Part shown: positions 42,777 through 51,691 of the stretch, in pieces
Position numbering within the stretch: position 1 is the stretch's first letter
How the letters are laid out: each line of letters begins with the position of its first letter
Source of the DNA: Bacillus sp. B-jedd
GTDB lineage: Bacteria; Bacillota; Bacilli; Bacillales; Cytobacillaceae
Assembly: GCF_000821085.1 (NCBI RefSeq)
Contig: NZ_CCXR01000002.1
Span: 153,616-217,615 of the forward strand
DNA: 64,000 nucleotides
Direction: 5' to 3'
The notes under the pieces: model-generated
Databases searched by the model: none
What the model was told of the DNA's origin: nothing
Seen by the model: only the letters and a program-made list of their open reading frames with translations
Position numbers and translations under genes: made by a program

Positions 42777-45528
42777 AGCTCACCCTCTTGGTATTCACAC
42801 TTGGCAATTGAATATTATTGATTCTCCGTTCCAAATTATTCAGCGCTTTTATGACTCGTTCCCCGGCCGATTGAATCCCGTTTAAAGAGCCTAACCAGCC
42901 GCTTGCCTGGCCGGCATATCCTGTTAATATATCTAGGTTATGCGCCACTGAACCAGCTTTGGTTTTAATGTCCCAAAAAGCCCCAGCAATCCATCCGCTT
43001 GCCTGTCCCGAGTACATTGTGAGGACAGAAAAATTAAACGTTGCCGATTTAATATTGTTAGACAAGTCAAACGCCGAGCCCGCAATCTGTCCACTTGCCT
43101 GCCCCGCATACATTGTAAGGAGACTAAAATTGAACGCTGCCACCTTTGCGTTATTGGACAGTTCGGTTACCGGTCCGACCAGTTGGTTACTGGCTTGTCC
43201 GGAATACATAGCTAAGGAAGAAAAATTCTTGGTAGCTAATTGGATTTGCGGCAGCAGACTTTGCATTGCAGCGTTAACTCCAGATGTATCAACGGACTTA
43301 TTATTTTGGACAGTCGCATTCTGAATAGGAGGTTGGGCAGCAGCAACGGTTCGACGGTGTGATCTAACTACAGTTTGTTTATTTTCTTCCTTTGGACCGC
43401 CAAACCCAAATAGTTTCGGAATTGCTCCTACTCTTGTGTCAGTGTATCTTTCCGGAGTGAAGTCAAAGGGATTACTGAATAGTTTTTTGGGTTTTGAACT
43501 TCCTTTTTTATGCCCAAATGCCCAGTCGGCTACTTCATCTGTTGCATTGGTCAGTTCATTAATTAACATAAGTTGCCCAAGCGGTCCAAGAGTCCTTTTA
43601 AAGAATTGTTTACTACCGTCTTTAACTACACTCTTTCCGGCAGCCTTTGTGGTTTTAGACTCTACAAGCTGCTTTTTTGCACTACTATTGCCTGAATGCT
43701 TATCTGAACGTGACCCTGTTTTAGAGCTCGGCGTTGTAGGAACTGTAGTTGCAGCAGCAGGTGGTTTCCGACCTTTTATCTTGTCGTATCCCCACTTGCC
43801 GGCACCCCAAGCTCCTCTAACTAACGCTCCACCACCCATTATCCAAGCCAGTGTCCCCATCCCTGCAGCTGCAGCAAAATTCCCTTGGACAAGATTACTA
43901 CCGGTTGATTTCACAGTTCCTTCAAATGCAGCCAACCAAGCTTTTGCTGCAATTTCTCCGAGCTTTGTGAAGATTTTATTCATACTGTCTCCGCCGGATC
44001 CCGAAAGCCATTTCTCGATTTTTACAGCAGCTTCATCTAGCATATAGACTACCTTGTCGCCGAAGTCCATTCCGCCAAACTTAGCGTAGTTTGCTAAATC
44101 CTTTTGATACTGCTTAAACATTTCGGGGTCATGCCTGATGTCCTGTGTTAATACGGGCTTTTCGATTGGGGCTGTCAGTGGTTCAAATATCTGACTAAGA
44201 GCCCTGGCTGTTCTTTCTCCTGCTGCTTCAATCCCACCCAAATTTGCTGTCAAAGAAGCGTTTATCCCATTAAACACTTCTTTAAGTACCGGAAGAATAG
44301 GGGTTGCGTACTTAATTTGAGCCGATTCTATCGCTCCCGACAATTGTTCCAGTGATCCTGAATAGTTGTCTTTCATGGCCTTGGCCGCTGTTGCTGCAGC
44401 TCCTGATGAGTTCTCAAGCGCCTTGGTCATTTCATTGATTTTCTCAGGCCCGCCCGAAAAGAGGTTAAGCATTCCTGACGCTGCCTCCACGCCAAATATC
44501 GCAGCTGCGTATTGGACTTTTTGAGTCTGGGTTAGTTTTTTCGTGGATTTACCCCACTCCTCAGATAACTGGGCCATACTCTTAAATTTCTTGTTTTTAT
44601 CGACGACGGAAATACCTAATTTATCGAGGGCTTTTTTAGCTTCCTTAGGCGGCTTCGCTAAGCGACTCAAAGCCATCCGCAAGGAAGTTCCCGCTTGCTC
44701 CCCACTTAACCCTTTATCGACCAATATACCAGTACTGGCGGCCAACTCTTCAAGGGTAATTCCAAGTGTCTTAGCCACTGGTGCAGCATACTTAAACGAA
44801 TAGCCAAGATCCGCAACCCCGGCGGCCGTTCTATTTGCGCTCATCGCCATTACGTCTGCGACATGATTTGCTTTTCCGGCTTGCAATTCAAAAGCATTCA
44901 ATGCAGATGTTACAACTTCTGAGGTTAGACCCAAATCTTCTCCTGATGCCTCAGCTGCCGCAATGATTCCTGGCATGGCACTGAGAATTTTATTTGTATT
45001 AAAACCTTTTGCTGCAAGCTCATCCATGGCGACAGCGACTTGAGAAGAGGAAAGACTGGTTTCAGCACCTAAATATAAAGCCGATTCTCTCAGCTTATCC
45101 ATTTCCGCTCTTGAGGCTTCTGCTTTAACTCCAACCTTTGTCATTTGCGATTCGAAATCACCGGCTTCATTCAGGGAGTTATATGCAAGTCCTGTTGCTA
45201 CAGCCGCCGTCCCTACCGCGGCTATACCAGCTGCATGTCTTACCTTTGTCGCACCTTCACTAAAAGTCGTTTTCAGTGAACCTACCCGCTTCTGGGCCCT
45301 TTCCAGCCGTCCGAGTTCCCGTGTAAGCCGTTCTGTAGAGGTCCTAAACTGGTCTTCACTTATTTTCCCCTGCCTGAATTCTCTCCCAAGTTGATCTAAA
45401 GTCTTTTGGGTTTGTCTTGTTTCATTTTTCAGTCCAGTCAGGCTTGTTTTTGCACTGGAGAATGCATTGGAGAAAGACCTGGCCAGGTTTCCTCCAATCA
45501 CAAAACGCATTTCATATGATTTAGCCAT
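42766..45528 (-). CDS. phage tail tape measure protein
   Basis: A 920-residue tape measure protein, whose length sets the tail length. The N-terminal coiled coil (about 20-85) is followed by the TP901-type core: GDFESQMTKVGVKAEASRAEMDKLRESALYLGAETSLSSSQVAVAMDELAAKGFN, and DLGLTSEVVTSALNAF. A small hydrophobic stretch lies near 550-575. Residues about 755-885 contain four repeats of roughly 33 residues with LTMYAGQASGxIAG or similar. Confidence 0.9.
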   Translation of the reverse strand: MAKSYEMRFVIGGNLARSFSNAFSSAKTSLTGLKNETRQTQKTLDQLGREFRQGKISEDQFRTSTERLTRELGRLERAQKRVGSLKTTFSEGATKVRHAAGIAAVGTAAVATGLAYNSLNEAGDFESQMTKVGVKAEASRAEMDKLRESALYLGAETSLSSSQVAVAMDELAAKGFNTNKILSAMPGIIAAAEASGEDLGLTSEVVTSALNAFELQAGKANHVADVMAMSANRTAAGVADLGYSFKYAAPVAKTLGITLEELAASTGILVDKGLSGEQAGTSLRMALSRLAKPPKEAKKALDKLGISVVDKNKKFKSMAQLSEEWGKSTKKLTQTQKVQYAAAIFGVEAASGMLNLFSGGPEKINEMTKALENSSGAAATAAKAMKDNYSGSLEQLSGAIESAQIKYATPILPVLKEVFNGINASLTANLGGIEAAGERTARALSQIFEPLTAPIEKPVLTQDIRHDPEMFKQYQKDLANYAKFGGMDFGDKVVYMLDEAAVKIEKWLSGSGGDSMNKIFTKLGEIAAKAWLAAFEGTVKSTGSNLVQGNFAAAAGMGTLAWIMGGGALVRGAWGAGKWGYDKIKGRKPPAAATTVPTTPSSKTGSRSDKHSGNSSAKKQLVESKTTKAAGKSVVKDGSKQFFKRTLGPLGQLMLINELTNATDEVADWAFGHKKGSSKPKKLFSNPFDFTPERYTDTRVGAIPKLFGFGGPKEENKQTVVRSHRRTVAAAQPPIQNATVQNNKSVDTSGVNAAMQSLLPQIQLATKNFSSLAMYSGQASNQLVGPVTELSNNAKVAAFNFSLLTMYAGQASGQIAGSAFDLSNNIKSATFNFSVLTMYSGQASGWIAGAFWDIKTKAGSVAHNLDILTGYAGQASGWLGSLNGIQSAGERVIKALNNLERRINNIQLPSVNTKRVSYDG

Positions 45529-45691
45529 TGGATTCTACCTCCTCGGCCAGGGCTTCCTTCCATGCTTCAAGTTCCCTGATAGTTTTTGTCTCCCAGAATT
45601 CAATGCTGGTATAGCTGCTGGCCGCTAATTTGAAGAGGATTCTACGGAACTCGTTTGCTCCTCCGCATTCCCCGACAATCCCAGCAAAAAA
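45521..45691 (-). CDS. E-prime extension of the tail chaperone, reached by -1 frameshift
   Basis: This frame has no credible own start. It is open from the slippery heptamer T-TTT-TTG at 45691-45685 in gene E and runs on to a TAA at 45523-45521, overlapping the tape measure start. A -1 slip gives an E-E-prime fusion of 144 residues, with a 55-residue extension ending FWETKTIRELEAWKEALAEEVESNG. This is the same arrangement as P2 E/E+E-prime and lambda G/GT, where the long form recruits the tape measure. Confidence 0.8.
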   Translation of the reverse strand, partial: FFAGIVGECGGANEFRRILFKLAASSYTSIEFWETKTIRELEAWKEALAEEVESNG

Positions 45692-45954
45692 TTTCTCACA
45701 CTAAAAGTAACCTCAAGAAAATCAGGTGCAGACAACTTTTTAAGATCGTCTACAATAATTCCAGAAGCCTTGGATGCCATTTTCAATAGCGCGTTTTGGT
45801 TAAAGACATCATCAAGACCGCGGGGGTTGCCCTCAGCCCTCAATTCTAAATCGACTTTAAGAATGTCTTCGCCTGTCAGGTCTTCTAATTTCAAATCAAG
45901 AGTTTCTATTTTTACGCCATCAAGAGTGATAGGCTTTACCAGGTTCACTTCCAC
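45625..45954 (-). CDS. tail assembly chaperone (P2 gpE-like)
   Basis: A 109-residue protein of the gpE/gp41 family: KPITLDGVKIETLDLKLEDLTGEDILKVDLELRA, then VTFSVRNFLLGLSGN. Situated between tube and tape measure, as in P2. The codons AAT-TTT-TTG form the frameshift site at 45691-45685 that gives the longer product. Confidence 0.88.
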   Translation of the reverse strand: MEVNLVKPITLDGVKIETLDLKLEDLTGEDILKVDLELRAEGNPRGLDDVFNQNALLKMASKASGIIVDDLKKLSAPDFLEVTFSVRNFLLGLSGNAEEQTSSVESSSN

Positions 45955-45963
45955 TTGTAATCC

Positions 45964-46485
45964 CTACTTTCCTAAAGCTTTTCTAATTTCGGCCATATAG
46001 TCAGTACCGTTAACTTTGTAGATATAGTTAACTTTATCCAATTCAACTAGGACTTTTCCGTCATACTCAACCTTTAAGTACAAAACTTCAATTTCGGTCG
46101 ATCCTTCATAAGGCGAGTTCTTTGCAGCCTTGCCAAGATCATTCTTCGTTTTAGGCCCTTTGACCAAGACGCGGCTAGCTTTGAACTGTTGCTTACCGAG
46201 TTTTTGATCATACATTTGATTGGCTAGCCGGCAGTCGATACTAATAGGACCTGGCTTTAGAAACTCTACCAATTCGTTTGTGATTGTTTTCCAGTTAATA
46301 GTGAATTTCATACTCTGGAAATGTCCAAAGTTCGGAGATTCATATTCGCCGGCGATGCCGGCTCCACTAACTGTTTCTGTCATTGCATCTAAAGAAGGGA
46401 GCTGCAGATCTGCAACTCCCAACAAGTCTGGCATGCCATTGGCAAAAACCCTAAAATCATTTAATTTTTCAGGTATTAGACCCAT
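45964..46485 (-). CDS. phage major tail tube protein
   Basis: The protein has 173 residues and is of the P2 FII type: IPEKLNDFRVFANGMPDLLGVADLQLPSLDAMTETVSGAGIAGEYESPNFGHFQSM at the N terminus. It forms the inner tube of the contractile tail, next to the sheath gene as expected. Confidence 0.93.
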   Translation of the reverse strand: MGLIPEKLNDFRVFANGMPDLLGVADLQLPSLDAMTETVSGAGIAGEYESPNFGHFQSMKFTINWKTITNELVEFLKPGPISIDCRLANQMYDQKLGKQQFKASRVLVKGPKTKNDLGKAAKNSPYEGSTEIEVLYLKVEYDGKVLVELDKVNYIYKVNGTDYMAEIRKALGK

Positions 46486-46501
46486 TATTTAGGCTCCTTT
46501 C

Positions 46502-47962
46502 TTATTGGAACAAACGGTTGTAGTAAGTGGCATCAAACTCTACGATAAACTCAAAATTCTCCCCAGGTGTCGGCTCTGCCAAAAACACATGGAAGCGAAC
46601 TGTTCCGTTGAGCAAATCTGTTATTGGGTTTTCATCTTGCCTGAATTCAACCCTTCCCCCAAGTAAGGCACCAGTGGAGACAAGACCATTCAGCCACATG
46701 TTGAGGCTATCCACAACGGTATCAATCAGGGTATTATTGGTTGGATCATCGACCTTTTCCCACGTTGTTAAGATAATTGAATTCGAAATCCAATTGTGCA
46801 TACGACGGACAGGGATAAACGAATCTTTCACATTAGTATTCTCAGGATAAGCTCCAGTTCTGTTCCCCCATGCCTTCCATCCACCGATAAAGTTCAGAGC
46901 GGTTAGAATACCCTGACCATTTAAATAATTGGCTTGTTCAGGTCCAAGATTAACTTCCCTTCCATCTTTTAATACCGTTTTATTAATATGAATAGGCTTA
47001 TTGGATGGACTTACAAAAGGCATATCATCATTTTGTGAATCAACCAAGGCCATTGCGCAAGAGGCATGAGTAGACAAGTGGTAAACTTTATCGTTCAAAG
47101 CAACTTTTGGCCAACAAGGGATTTCATTTGAAGAATTATATTGATTTTTTGTTTTCCAATCAGCTACTTTTGTATAAATATTGGCTTCACCACTATCTAC
47201 GTCTTCAACTGACATTGCCTTAAAAAACGAATTAATATTGTTTGCCTTTGCTTTCATAATCGCTGCCACTGTTGGATTTTCACTAAACCCAGGAGCAAGA
47301 ACCTGTCCAGGCACCAAACCGAATATAGGGAAAACACTATTGATTAGTTCTAACCCAGAGGCTGCTCCAGTATTCACATCTATCCCGCCAATTATGTCAG
47401 TATCGGTTACCATTGAGGGATCAAGTCTGGTATAAGAAGTAGAGAATGTAGTTTGGTTAGCAGGAATTGCTCCGCCTGGAATAGCTGCAATAATAACCTG
47501 TCCGATTTCATCAAAAGAAGCAGTATAGTCCTTGCCTTTTACTAACGGTTGTTCATCAATTTCAGCTAATTTAACACTCAGTGAATCCAGTAAAATTCCT
47601 TTATCTTCAATCGCAGCTTTTTTATTGATGATATTGATTTCTTTCTTTTCTTCAGTTTTGTGTATTGAAGGGTCCAATACGTTAATAAAAACTACGGGGC
47701 CAATTCCATAAAGACGGAAGGAGGCATCCATATCTTCACATAATGTATAGTGGTCCCAGTCATACGAATACCCTAAAGCCTCAACAGCTTCATTAAAATT
47801 CTTAGCTAAGAAAGGCTTATTTACATATTCAGTCGATTTTGCCAAATTAATTGGCGCTGTACCGACGACTACCTTTAAACCAGCAGTAGCCGTTATGGGA
47901 GAAATTAAAGACGAAGATCCGTCCGAGGGTTCATAAGAGTAAACGCCATGTTTATAACCCAT
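46502..47962 (-). CDS. phage tail sheath protein
   Basis: A 486-residue sheath subunit of the P2 FI type. Recognisable: YKHGVYSYE at the N terminus, VVVGTAPINLAKS, RLYGIGPVVFINVLDP, and the C-terminal WGNRTGAYPENTNVKDSFIPVRRMHNWISNSIILTTWEKVDDPTN block. It contracts to drive the tube into the host. Confirms a myovirus-type tail. Confidence 0.93.
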   Translation of the reverse strand: MGYKHGVYSYEPSDGSSSLISPITATAGLKVVVGTAPINLAKSTEYVNKPFLAKNFNEAVEALGYSYDWDHYTLCEDMDASFRLYGIGPVVFINVLDPSIHKTEEKKEINIINKKAAIEDKGILLDSLSVKLAEIDEQPLVKGKDYTASFDEIGQVIIAAIPGGAIPANQTTFSTSYTRLDPSMVTDTDIIGGIDVNTGAASGLELINSVFPIFGLVPGQVLAPGFSENPTVAAIMKAKANNINSFFKAMSVEDVDSGEANIYTKVADWKTKNQYNSSNEIPCWPKVALNDKVYHLSTHASCAMALVDSQNDDMPFVSPSNKPIHINKTVLKDGREVNLGPEQANYLNGQGILTALNFIGGWKAWGNRTGAYPENTNVKDSFIPVRRMHNWISNSIILTTWEKVDDPTNNTLIDTVVDSLNMWLNGLVSTGALLGGRVEFRQDENPITDLLNGTVRFHVFLAEPTPGENFEFIVEFDATYYNRLFQ

Positions 47963-48363
47963 TACGAAACCACCTTTCTAAAGTATTCTTTTACCTCATC
48001 GAACCAAATGCTTTCCACACTACCCGTTTCTGACAGACTTTTCTCGAATTCCAAAAAGAGTTCTGGAACTATAAACAGACTTTTTAGCACCGGGCATTTC
48101 TCCAGATGTTCCTGAAGGTGCAGAGGATAGCCGTTTTTATAGCTGCTATAGCGTGAAATCAGATGACTCGAGGGTCCGCAATAAATAAAAACAGCCTCCT
48201 CTTCCTGGGAGACTGTCATGTCTGATGCCTGAGTATGTGAAATAACTTCACCATTGCCGTCTATTGATATTTCATATAATTGGTTAGGCTCAATTTCTTT
48301 TGAATTCAGCCCAGCGGCTAAAACTTCAGGTAAGTCTTTATTGTCCTGTTTCTTTCTACTCAA
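47962..48363 (-). CDS. hypothetical tail-region protein, 133 residues
   Basis: A soluble, mixed-charge protein of unknown family between the tail terminator-like and sheath genes. The TTG at 48363 is preferred, with GGAGTGA upstream and an eight-base overlap with the previous gene. An ATG at 48399 has no binding site. Not a usual member of P2-type tail clusters, so possibly a recent addition. A C-terminal helix (WFDEVKEYFRKVV) is visible. Confidence 0.55.
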   Translation of the reverse strand: MSRKKQDNKDLPEVLAAGLNSKEIEPNQLYEISIDGNGEVISHTQASDMTVSQEEEAVFIYCGPSSHLISRYSSYKNGYPLHLQEHLEKCPVLKSLFIVPELFLEFEKSLSETGSVESIWFDEVKEYFRKVVS

Positions 48364-48835
48364 GTAGATCACTCCATTCTGGTTTGGCTTGGGGAACATG
48401 AAAATTCAAATCCATTGTGGCATGCCAAAATGGTCGCAGTTGCTCTTCAAAGATGTCTGTCCTAATTTTCCCTGTGAGGGAAAACGGGCCAATGAGGGGA
48501 TTTTTCTTCAGCTCGATTTTTATCCTGGTTGCGATATTCAGCGCGTCACGCCAGCCGTTCTGGTCATCGTCGCTATAAGTACCGATTATGAGTCCGATAT
48601 TAGTAGTTTCATCTTCACCTATATCGTCCGTATCGGACAGAAAACGAACTATGACAAAGGGATAGTCAGCCGGCTTCAGCGGTTCTTCCTCATCGTCTTC
48701 CGGAGGAAGGTACCCTGCATAAACAGCAGGAACCTTCATCACTCCGTTAACTTTTGTTGCAAGATTGTAATCTTTTACTGCTTTTTCAATAAACGTTACC
48801 AGCGCGTCTACCAATTCAATAGGGGTCATATTCAA
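48356..48835 (-). CDS. tail terminator/completion-like protein
   Basis: A 159-residue protein starting with TPIELVDALVTFIEKAV and with a DYPFVIVRFLSDTDDIGEDETTNIGLIIGTYSDDDQNGWRDALNIATRIK block. This pattern is found in tail-completion proteins (gp37/DUF1834-like) upstream of sheath genes. Position supports it. It overlaps the genes on both sides. Confidence 0.6.
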   Translation of the reverse strand: MNMTPIELVDALVTFIEKAVKDYNLATKVNGVMKVPAVYAGYLPPEDDEEEPLKPADYPFVIVRFLSDTDDIGEDETTNIGLIIGTYSDDDQNGWRDALNIATRIKIELKKNPLIGPFSLTGKIRTDIFEEQLRPFWHATMDLNFHVPQAKPEWSDLLE

Positions 48836-49380
48836 CCTCTCAACAATCGATTAAATTCATGTTCCAGGCGGTTATCCAAAACCTCTGTTGCCCTATCCTC
48901 AATTTGGCCGATGACCTTTTCATTGCCAAGCATCTGAGGAACAGAAGGACCATATCTACTTTTGATAGGTAGCCGATTCTTAGTGGATCTTGTAAAAACG
49001 TTAGCATGGCCGCTGCCCATTTTGGCAACAAAACCGTGATCAAAGGTTTTATTAGATCCTTTTCTCACGCTTACTCTTATTGCCTTTTTTTTCATACGCT
49101 TAGGCGTTTTTGGATTCACCCTAAAACTTAACAATTTTACTACCGGACCAGTAGATTTTATTTCTGCCGTAAGATTAGACGGTCTCGGCCTAGTCATCCT
49201 GATGGTTTTGATTACATCGCCATGTTTGATTTCATAAGTAAGTCTAGCCGACTTTCCTGCTTGTGTGCGGGCCGAGTCGGCTGCTCGCTTTATTGCCTTT
49301 GCTGCAGATGCATTTGCTTTTGCAGGGGCATTATGGAGCAACTCTTCAAACCTTTCAATATTTTCAGCCCGTAATTGCAT
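48832..49380 (-). CDS. minor tail protein Z-like protein
   Basis: A strongly basic 182-residue protein, similar in layout to lambda gpZ: an N-terminal helix with AAKAIKRAADSARTQAGKSARLTYEIKHGDVIKTIRM, and a central HGFVAKMGSGHANVFTRSTKNRLPIKSRYGPSVPQML. It should act in joining head and tail. Confidence 0.7.
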   Translation of the reverse strand: MQLRAENIERFEELLHNAPAKANASAAKAIKRAADSARTQAGKSARLTYEIKHGDVIKTIRMTRPRPSNLTAEIKSTGPVVKLLSFRVNPKTPKRMKKKAIRVSVRKGSNKTFDHGFVAKMGSGHANVFTRSTKNRLPIKSRYGPSVPQMLGNEKVIGQIEDRATEVLDNRLEHEFNRLLRG

Positions 49381-49386
49381 AACACA

Positions 49387-49719
49387 TCACCCGTAGCTTT
49401 CATTAGCCGACAAATTGATTTTTAATATCCCATCCGAAATGGATGCCCCAACTACATAATACTTATCGCCATCCAAAGTTATCCTTTTACCAACTGCTGG
49501 CTTTTGGTAATCAGATGCTTTTAGGTAAATAACTGTTATGGATTCATAAATGTTCTCGGTAGCCCTTGAAAATTCATCTGCCCTGTCATTAATTTTTTCG
49601 AAGGTATCTTCCTCAACAATCATAGTGACTTCTTTGTTCCCTAAAGTATGAATCTCACCGAACTCCATAGGATTGATAAAGACGTCGAGGTCTTTCTTCA
49701 GCTGGTCCTTAAAATTCAT
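49387..49719 (-). CDS. head-tail connector/neck protein
   Basis: A 110-residue protein: FINPMEFGEIHTLGNKEVTMIVEEDTFEKIN, ending in DKYYVVGASISDGILKINLSANE. The pattern is that of small neck or head-completion proteins (lambda gpFII-like in size and position). Start directly follows the stop of the preceding small gene. Confidence 0.6.
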   Translation of the reverse strand: MNFKDQLKKDLDVFINPMEFGEIHTLGNKEVTMIVEEDTFEKINDRADEFSRATENIYESITVIYLKASDYQKPAVGKRITLDGDKYYVVGASISDGILKINLSANESYG

Positions 49720-49872
49720 TTAGTCCACCTGTTTTTTCTTTTCCTTAATTGGCTTGGCGGATTTACTTTCAACCAATTTTTCGGCAAAGTCGTTAGGGCA
49801 AGAAAACTTGCCCCCAACTTCAACTACTATACCGTTAATAAAAACTGGTTTGAGTGCTTCAAGAATCATCAT
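49720..49872 (-). CDS. small prophage protein, 50 residues
   Basis: A short frame reading MMILEALKPVFINGI at its start and ending in a Lys-rich tail. It is 10 bases after the decoration-protein gene and its TAA abuts the next ATG. The size and position match small head-region proteins of unknown role in related phages. Confidence 0.55.
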   Translation of the reverse strand: MMILEALKPVFINGIVVEVGGKFSCPNDFAEKLVESKSAKPIKEKKKQVD

Positions 49873-49882
49873 CAAATTCACC

Positions 49883-50218
49883 CTATCCGATTTTTACTTT
49901 TACCCTTGTACCGGCCGTTGCTTTCGCATCTACCACCCATCCTGCGGGAATCGCGCCAGCTGCCTCTGAGGTAATAGAATTTTCCTTCCAGTAAACAGCT
50001 TGTCCGACAGTATAAGCCTCAGTACTTGTGGCAGGTAAGTCGAAAACCCCAATCACATGAAGACTTCCTGTACCGCCAACCGGGATGTCGCATCCCGCCA
50101 CGCCGATTCTATTCGTCAAGGGTACGACTGAATTTCCCTTAACATCAGACCCACTGGTATTTTTATAATCGATAGCTTCGCCGCGTTGTACGTATTGCGC
50201 CTGAGGATTATATAGCAT
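49883..50218 (-). CDS. capsid decoration protein (DUF2190)
   Basis: The protein has 111 residues and the DUF2190 pattern: VQRGEAIDYKNTSGSDVKGNSVVPLTNRIGVAGCDIPVGGTGSLHVIGVFDLPA. Such proteins stabilise the capsid surface. It lies directly after the major capsid gene. Confidence 0.85.
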   Translation of the reverse strand: MLYNPQAQYVQRGEAIDYKNTSGSDVKGNSVVPLTNRIGVAGCDIPVGGTGSLHVIGVFDLPATSTEAYTVGQAVYWKENSITSEAAGAIPAGWVVDAKATAGTRVKVKIG

Positions 50219-50239
50219 AGTAAATTACCACCCTTTCCA

Positions 50240-51691
50240 TTATTGACCGTTATTTTTAACAGCCGTCTTGTAATCTACAATTGTTACGCCATAGTCAATA
50301 TAAATATCCCATAGGTAACCGAGTTGCCCAGCTGGTGGCTGTTTCATGACTATAGTAGGCATGTCCACCCCATTTAGATAATCAACCTGGATTGGCGCGC
50401 GCAATTGATCCGCGGTGATGTACCATTCCTTCGCCCCGTTTGCTGATGCATCGTCAAGCTCTGCATCGCTGATGATAGATAGAGTATTGTAGAATGGATT
50501 TTTGATATTCGGATTCGTTTTAGCAGGATCCACAGGCGATCCGATGAACTGCCCGGCCGCCGTCTCAAGCGCTGTAGGAACTAGCATAAATTTAGCAGGG
50601 ATATTCAGCTTTACATCGCCCCCTGCAGCCTTTTGATTACGCATTTTTATGCGCATGTCAGAAAGAGCCTCAACAGATGGCGCTGATGCAACGCCGGAAA
50701 TGTTGTTGTGGTCAGCCGAGAATAATTGTTTACCGTCCCAGATTGCCGGGTTTTTCGCAAGCAATTGATACACTAAGCGATTGATGCCAAGCCGAGCAGA
50801 CTGGGCATACAGAGCAGGAATCGTTGAAATGAAGTCAACATCGTCATTAATAAATGCCTGGCGCGACATTGAGAATTGACGGCCAAATGTTAACAGTTGG
50901 CGCTGTGGACCTTCTTCCGCATTCACCATGTCATGCTTCAATTCTCCGTTTTGCGGGACAAGCAGCAATTCACCGGCAGTACCAACCTGGTATGTCTTTG
51001 TCGGACGGAAGTCTTTCAAAGTTCCCCGTTTGGTCCAGTGCTGATAAGTCGTTTCCGCTTCTGTATAAGCTTTTTCAAAAACAGTACGAGCCGTCTGATC
51101 CAGGATGCCAGTAAACAGGCTAGTAGGAGTCATATATTGGCGCAGAATTTCATCATCACTTAGTCGAGAAGCGTTGGCTACTCCTTCGAGGCGAAGAGAT
51201 TCCTTGGCCAGCTCACGTAGTGAAAGATTGCGAAGCTCTGTGGCACCTACCGCAGGCTTCTCAACTGTCAGGCCTACACGGAGTGCCAGCCCGTCACGTG
51301 CCGCATCTCGGAATTTATCACCTTCATCCTGTATGATCCCTACACTGGCGGGCTTTCTTTCAGCGATTTGTTTCTCAAGGATTAACTTCCGAACCTGGTC
51401 CATGCTAGTTCCAGCAGAAATATACTCTTGGGGATCATACCCAAAAGTACGGCATAGATTTGTAATATCTAACGAGCGTTGCCGCTCCGCTTCCATTGCC
51501 TGCCGTTGAATATCTTCAGCATTTACAGACACGCCAGGATCAGTATTATTGCCTGGTTTAGAAATCAGCGCATCAATATTCCTCTGGAGCTCATTAAATT
51601 CGTTCTGTTCAGTTTCATTCAAGTTCCTTTGCTCGGCTTTTGCCGCGTCAAGGATTGCTTTTTGTCTAGCTAACATTTGTTGTAGAGTCAT
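50240..51691 (-). CDS. major capsid protein (HK97-fold, Mu-gpT-like)
   Basis: A protein of 483 residues. The N-terminal coiled coil (about 1-50, LNETEQNEFNELQRNIDALI) resembles the scaffolding delta domain of HK97 capsids. Later blocks are TKTYQVGTAGELLLVPQNGELKHDM, FGRQFSMSRQAFINDDVDFISTIPALYAQSARLGINRLVYQLL and WDGKQLFSADHNN, which match Mu-like major head proteins. The gene is behind the protease as usual. Confidence 0.88.
   Translation of the reverse strand: MTLQQMLARQKAILDAAKAEQRNLNETEQNEFNELQRNIDALISKPGNNTDPGVSVNAEDIQRQAMEAERQRSLDITNLCRTFGYDPQEYISAGTSMDQVRKLILEKQIAERKPASVGIIQDEGDKFRDAARDGLALRVGLTVEKPAVGATELRNLSLRELAKESLRLEGVANASRLSDDEILRQYMTPTSLFTGILDQTARTVFEKAYTEAETTYQHWTKRGTLKDFRPTKTYQVGTAGELLLVPQNGELKHDMVNAEEGPQRQLLTFGRQFSMSRQAFINDDVDFISTIPALYAQSARLGINRLVYQLLAKNPAIWDGKQLFSADHNNISGVASAPSVEALSDMRIKMRNQKAAGGDVKLNIPAKFMLVPTALETAAGQFIGSPVDPAKTNPNIKNPFYNTLSIISDAELDDASANGAKEWYITADQLRAPIQVDYLNGVDMPTIVMKQPPAGQLGYLWDIYIDYGVTIVDYKTAVKNNGQ

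Noticed and set aside
42940..43240. Possible CRISPR-like repeats
   Set aside because: The repeats are coding repeats of the tape measure protein, in frame and degenerate; no array of identical repeats and spacers exists anywhere in the window.
43436..44047. A 203-codon plus-strand frame opposite the tape measure gene
   Set aside because: Antisense to a confident structural gene within an operon; composition typical of shadow frames.
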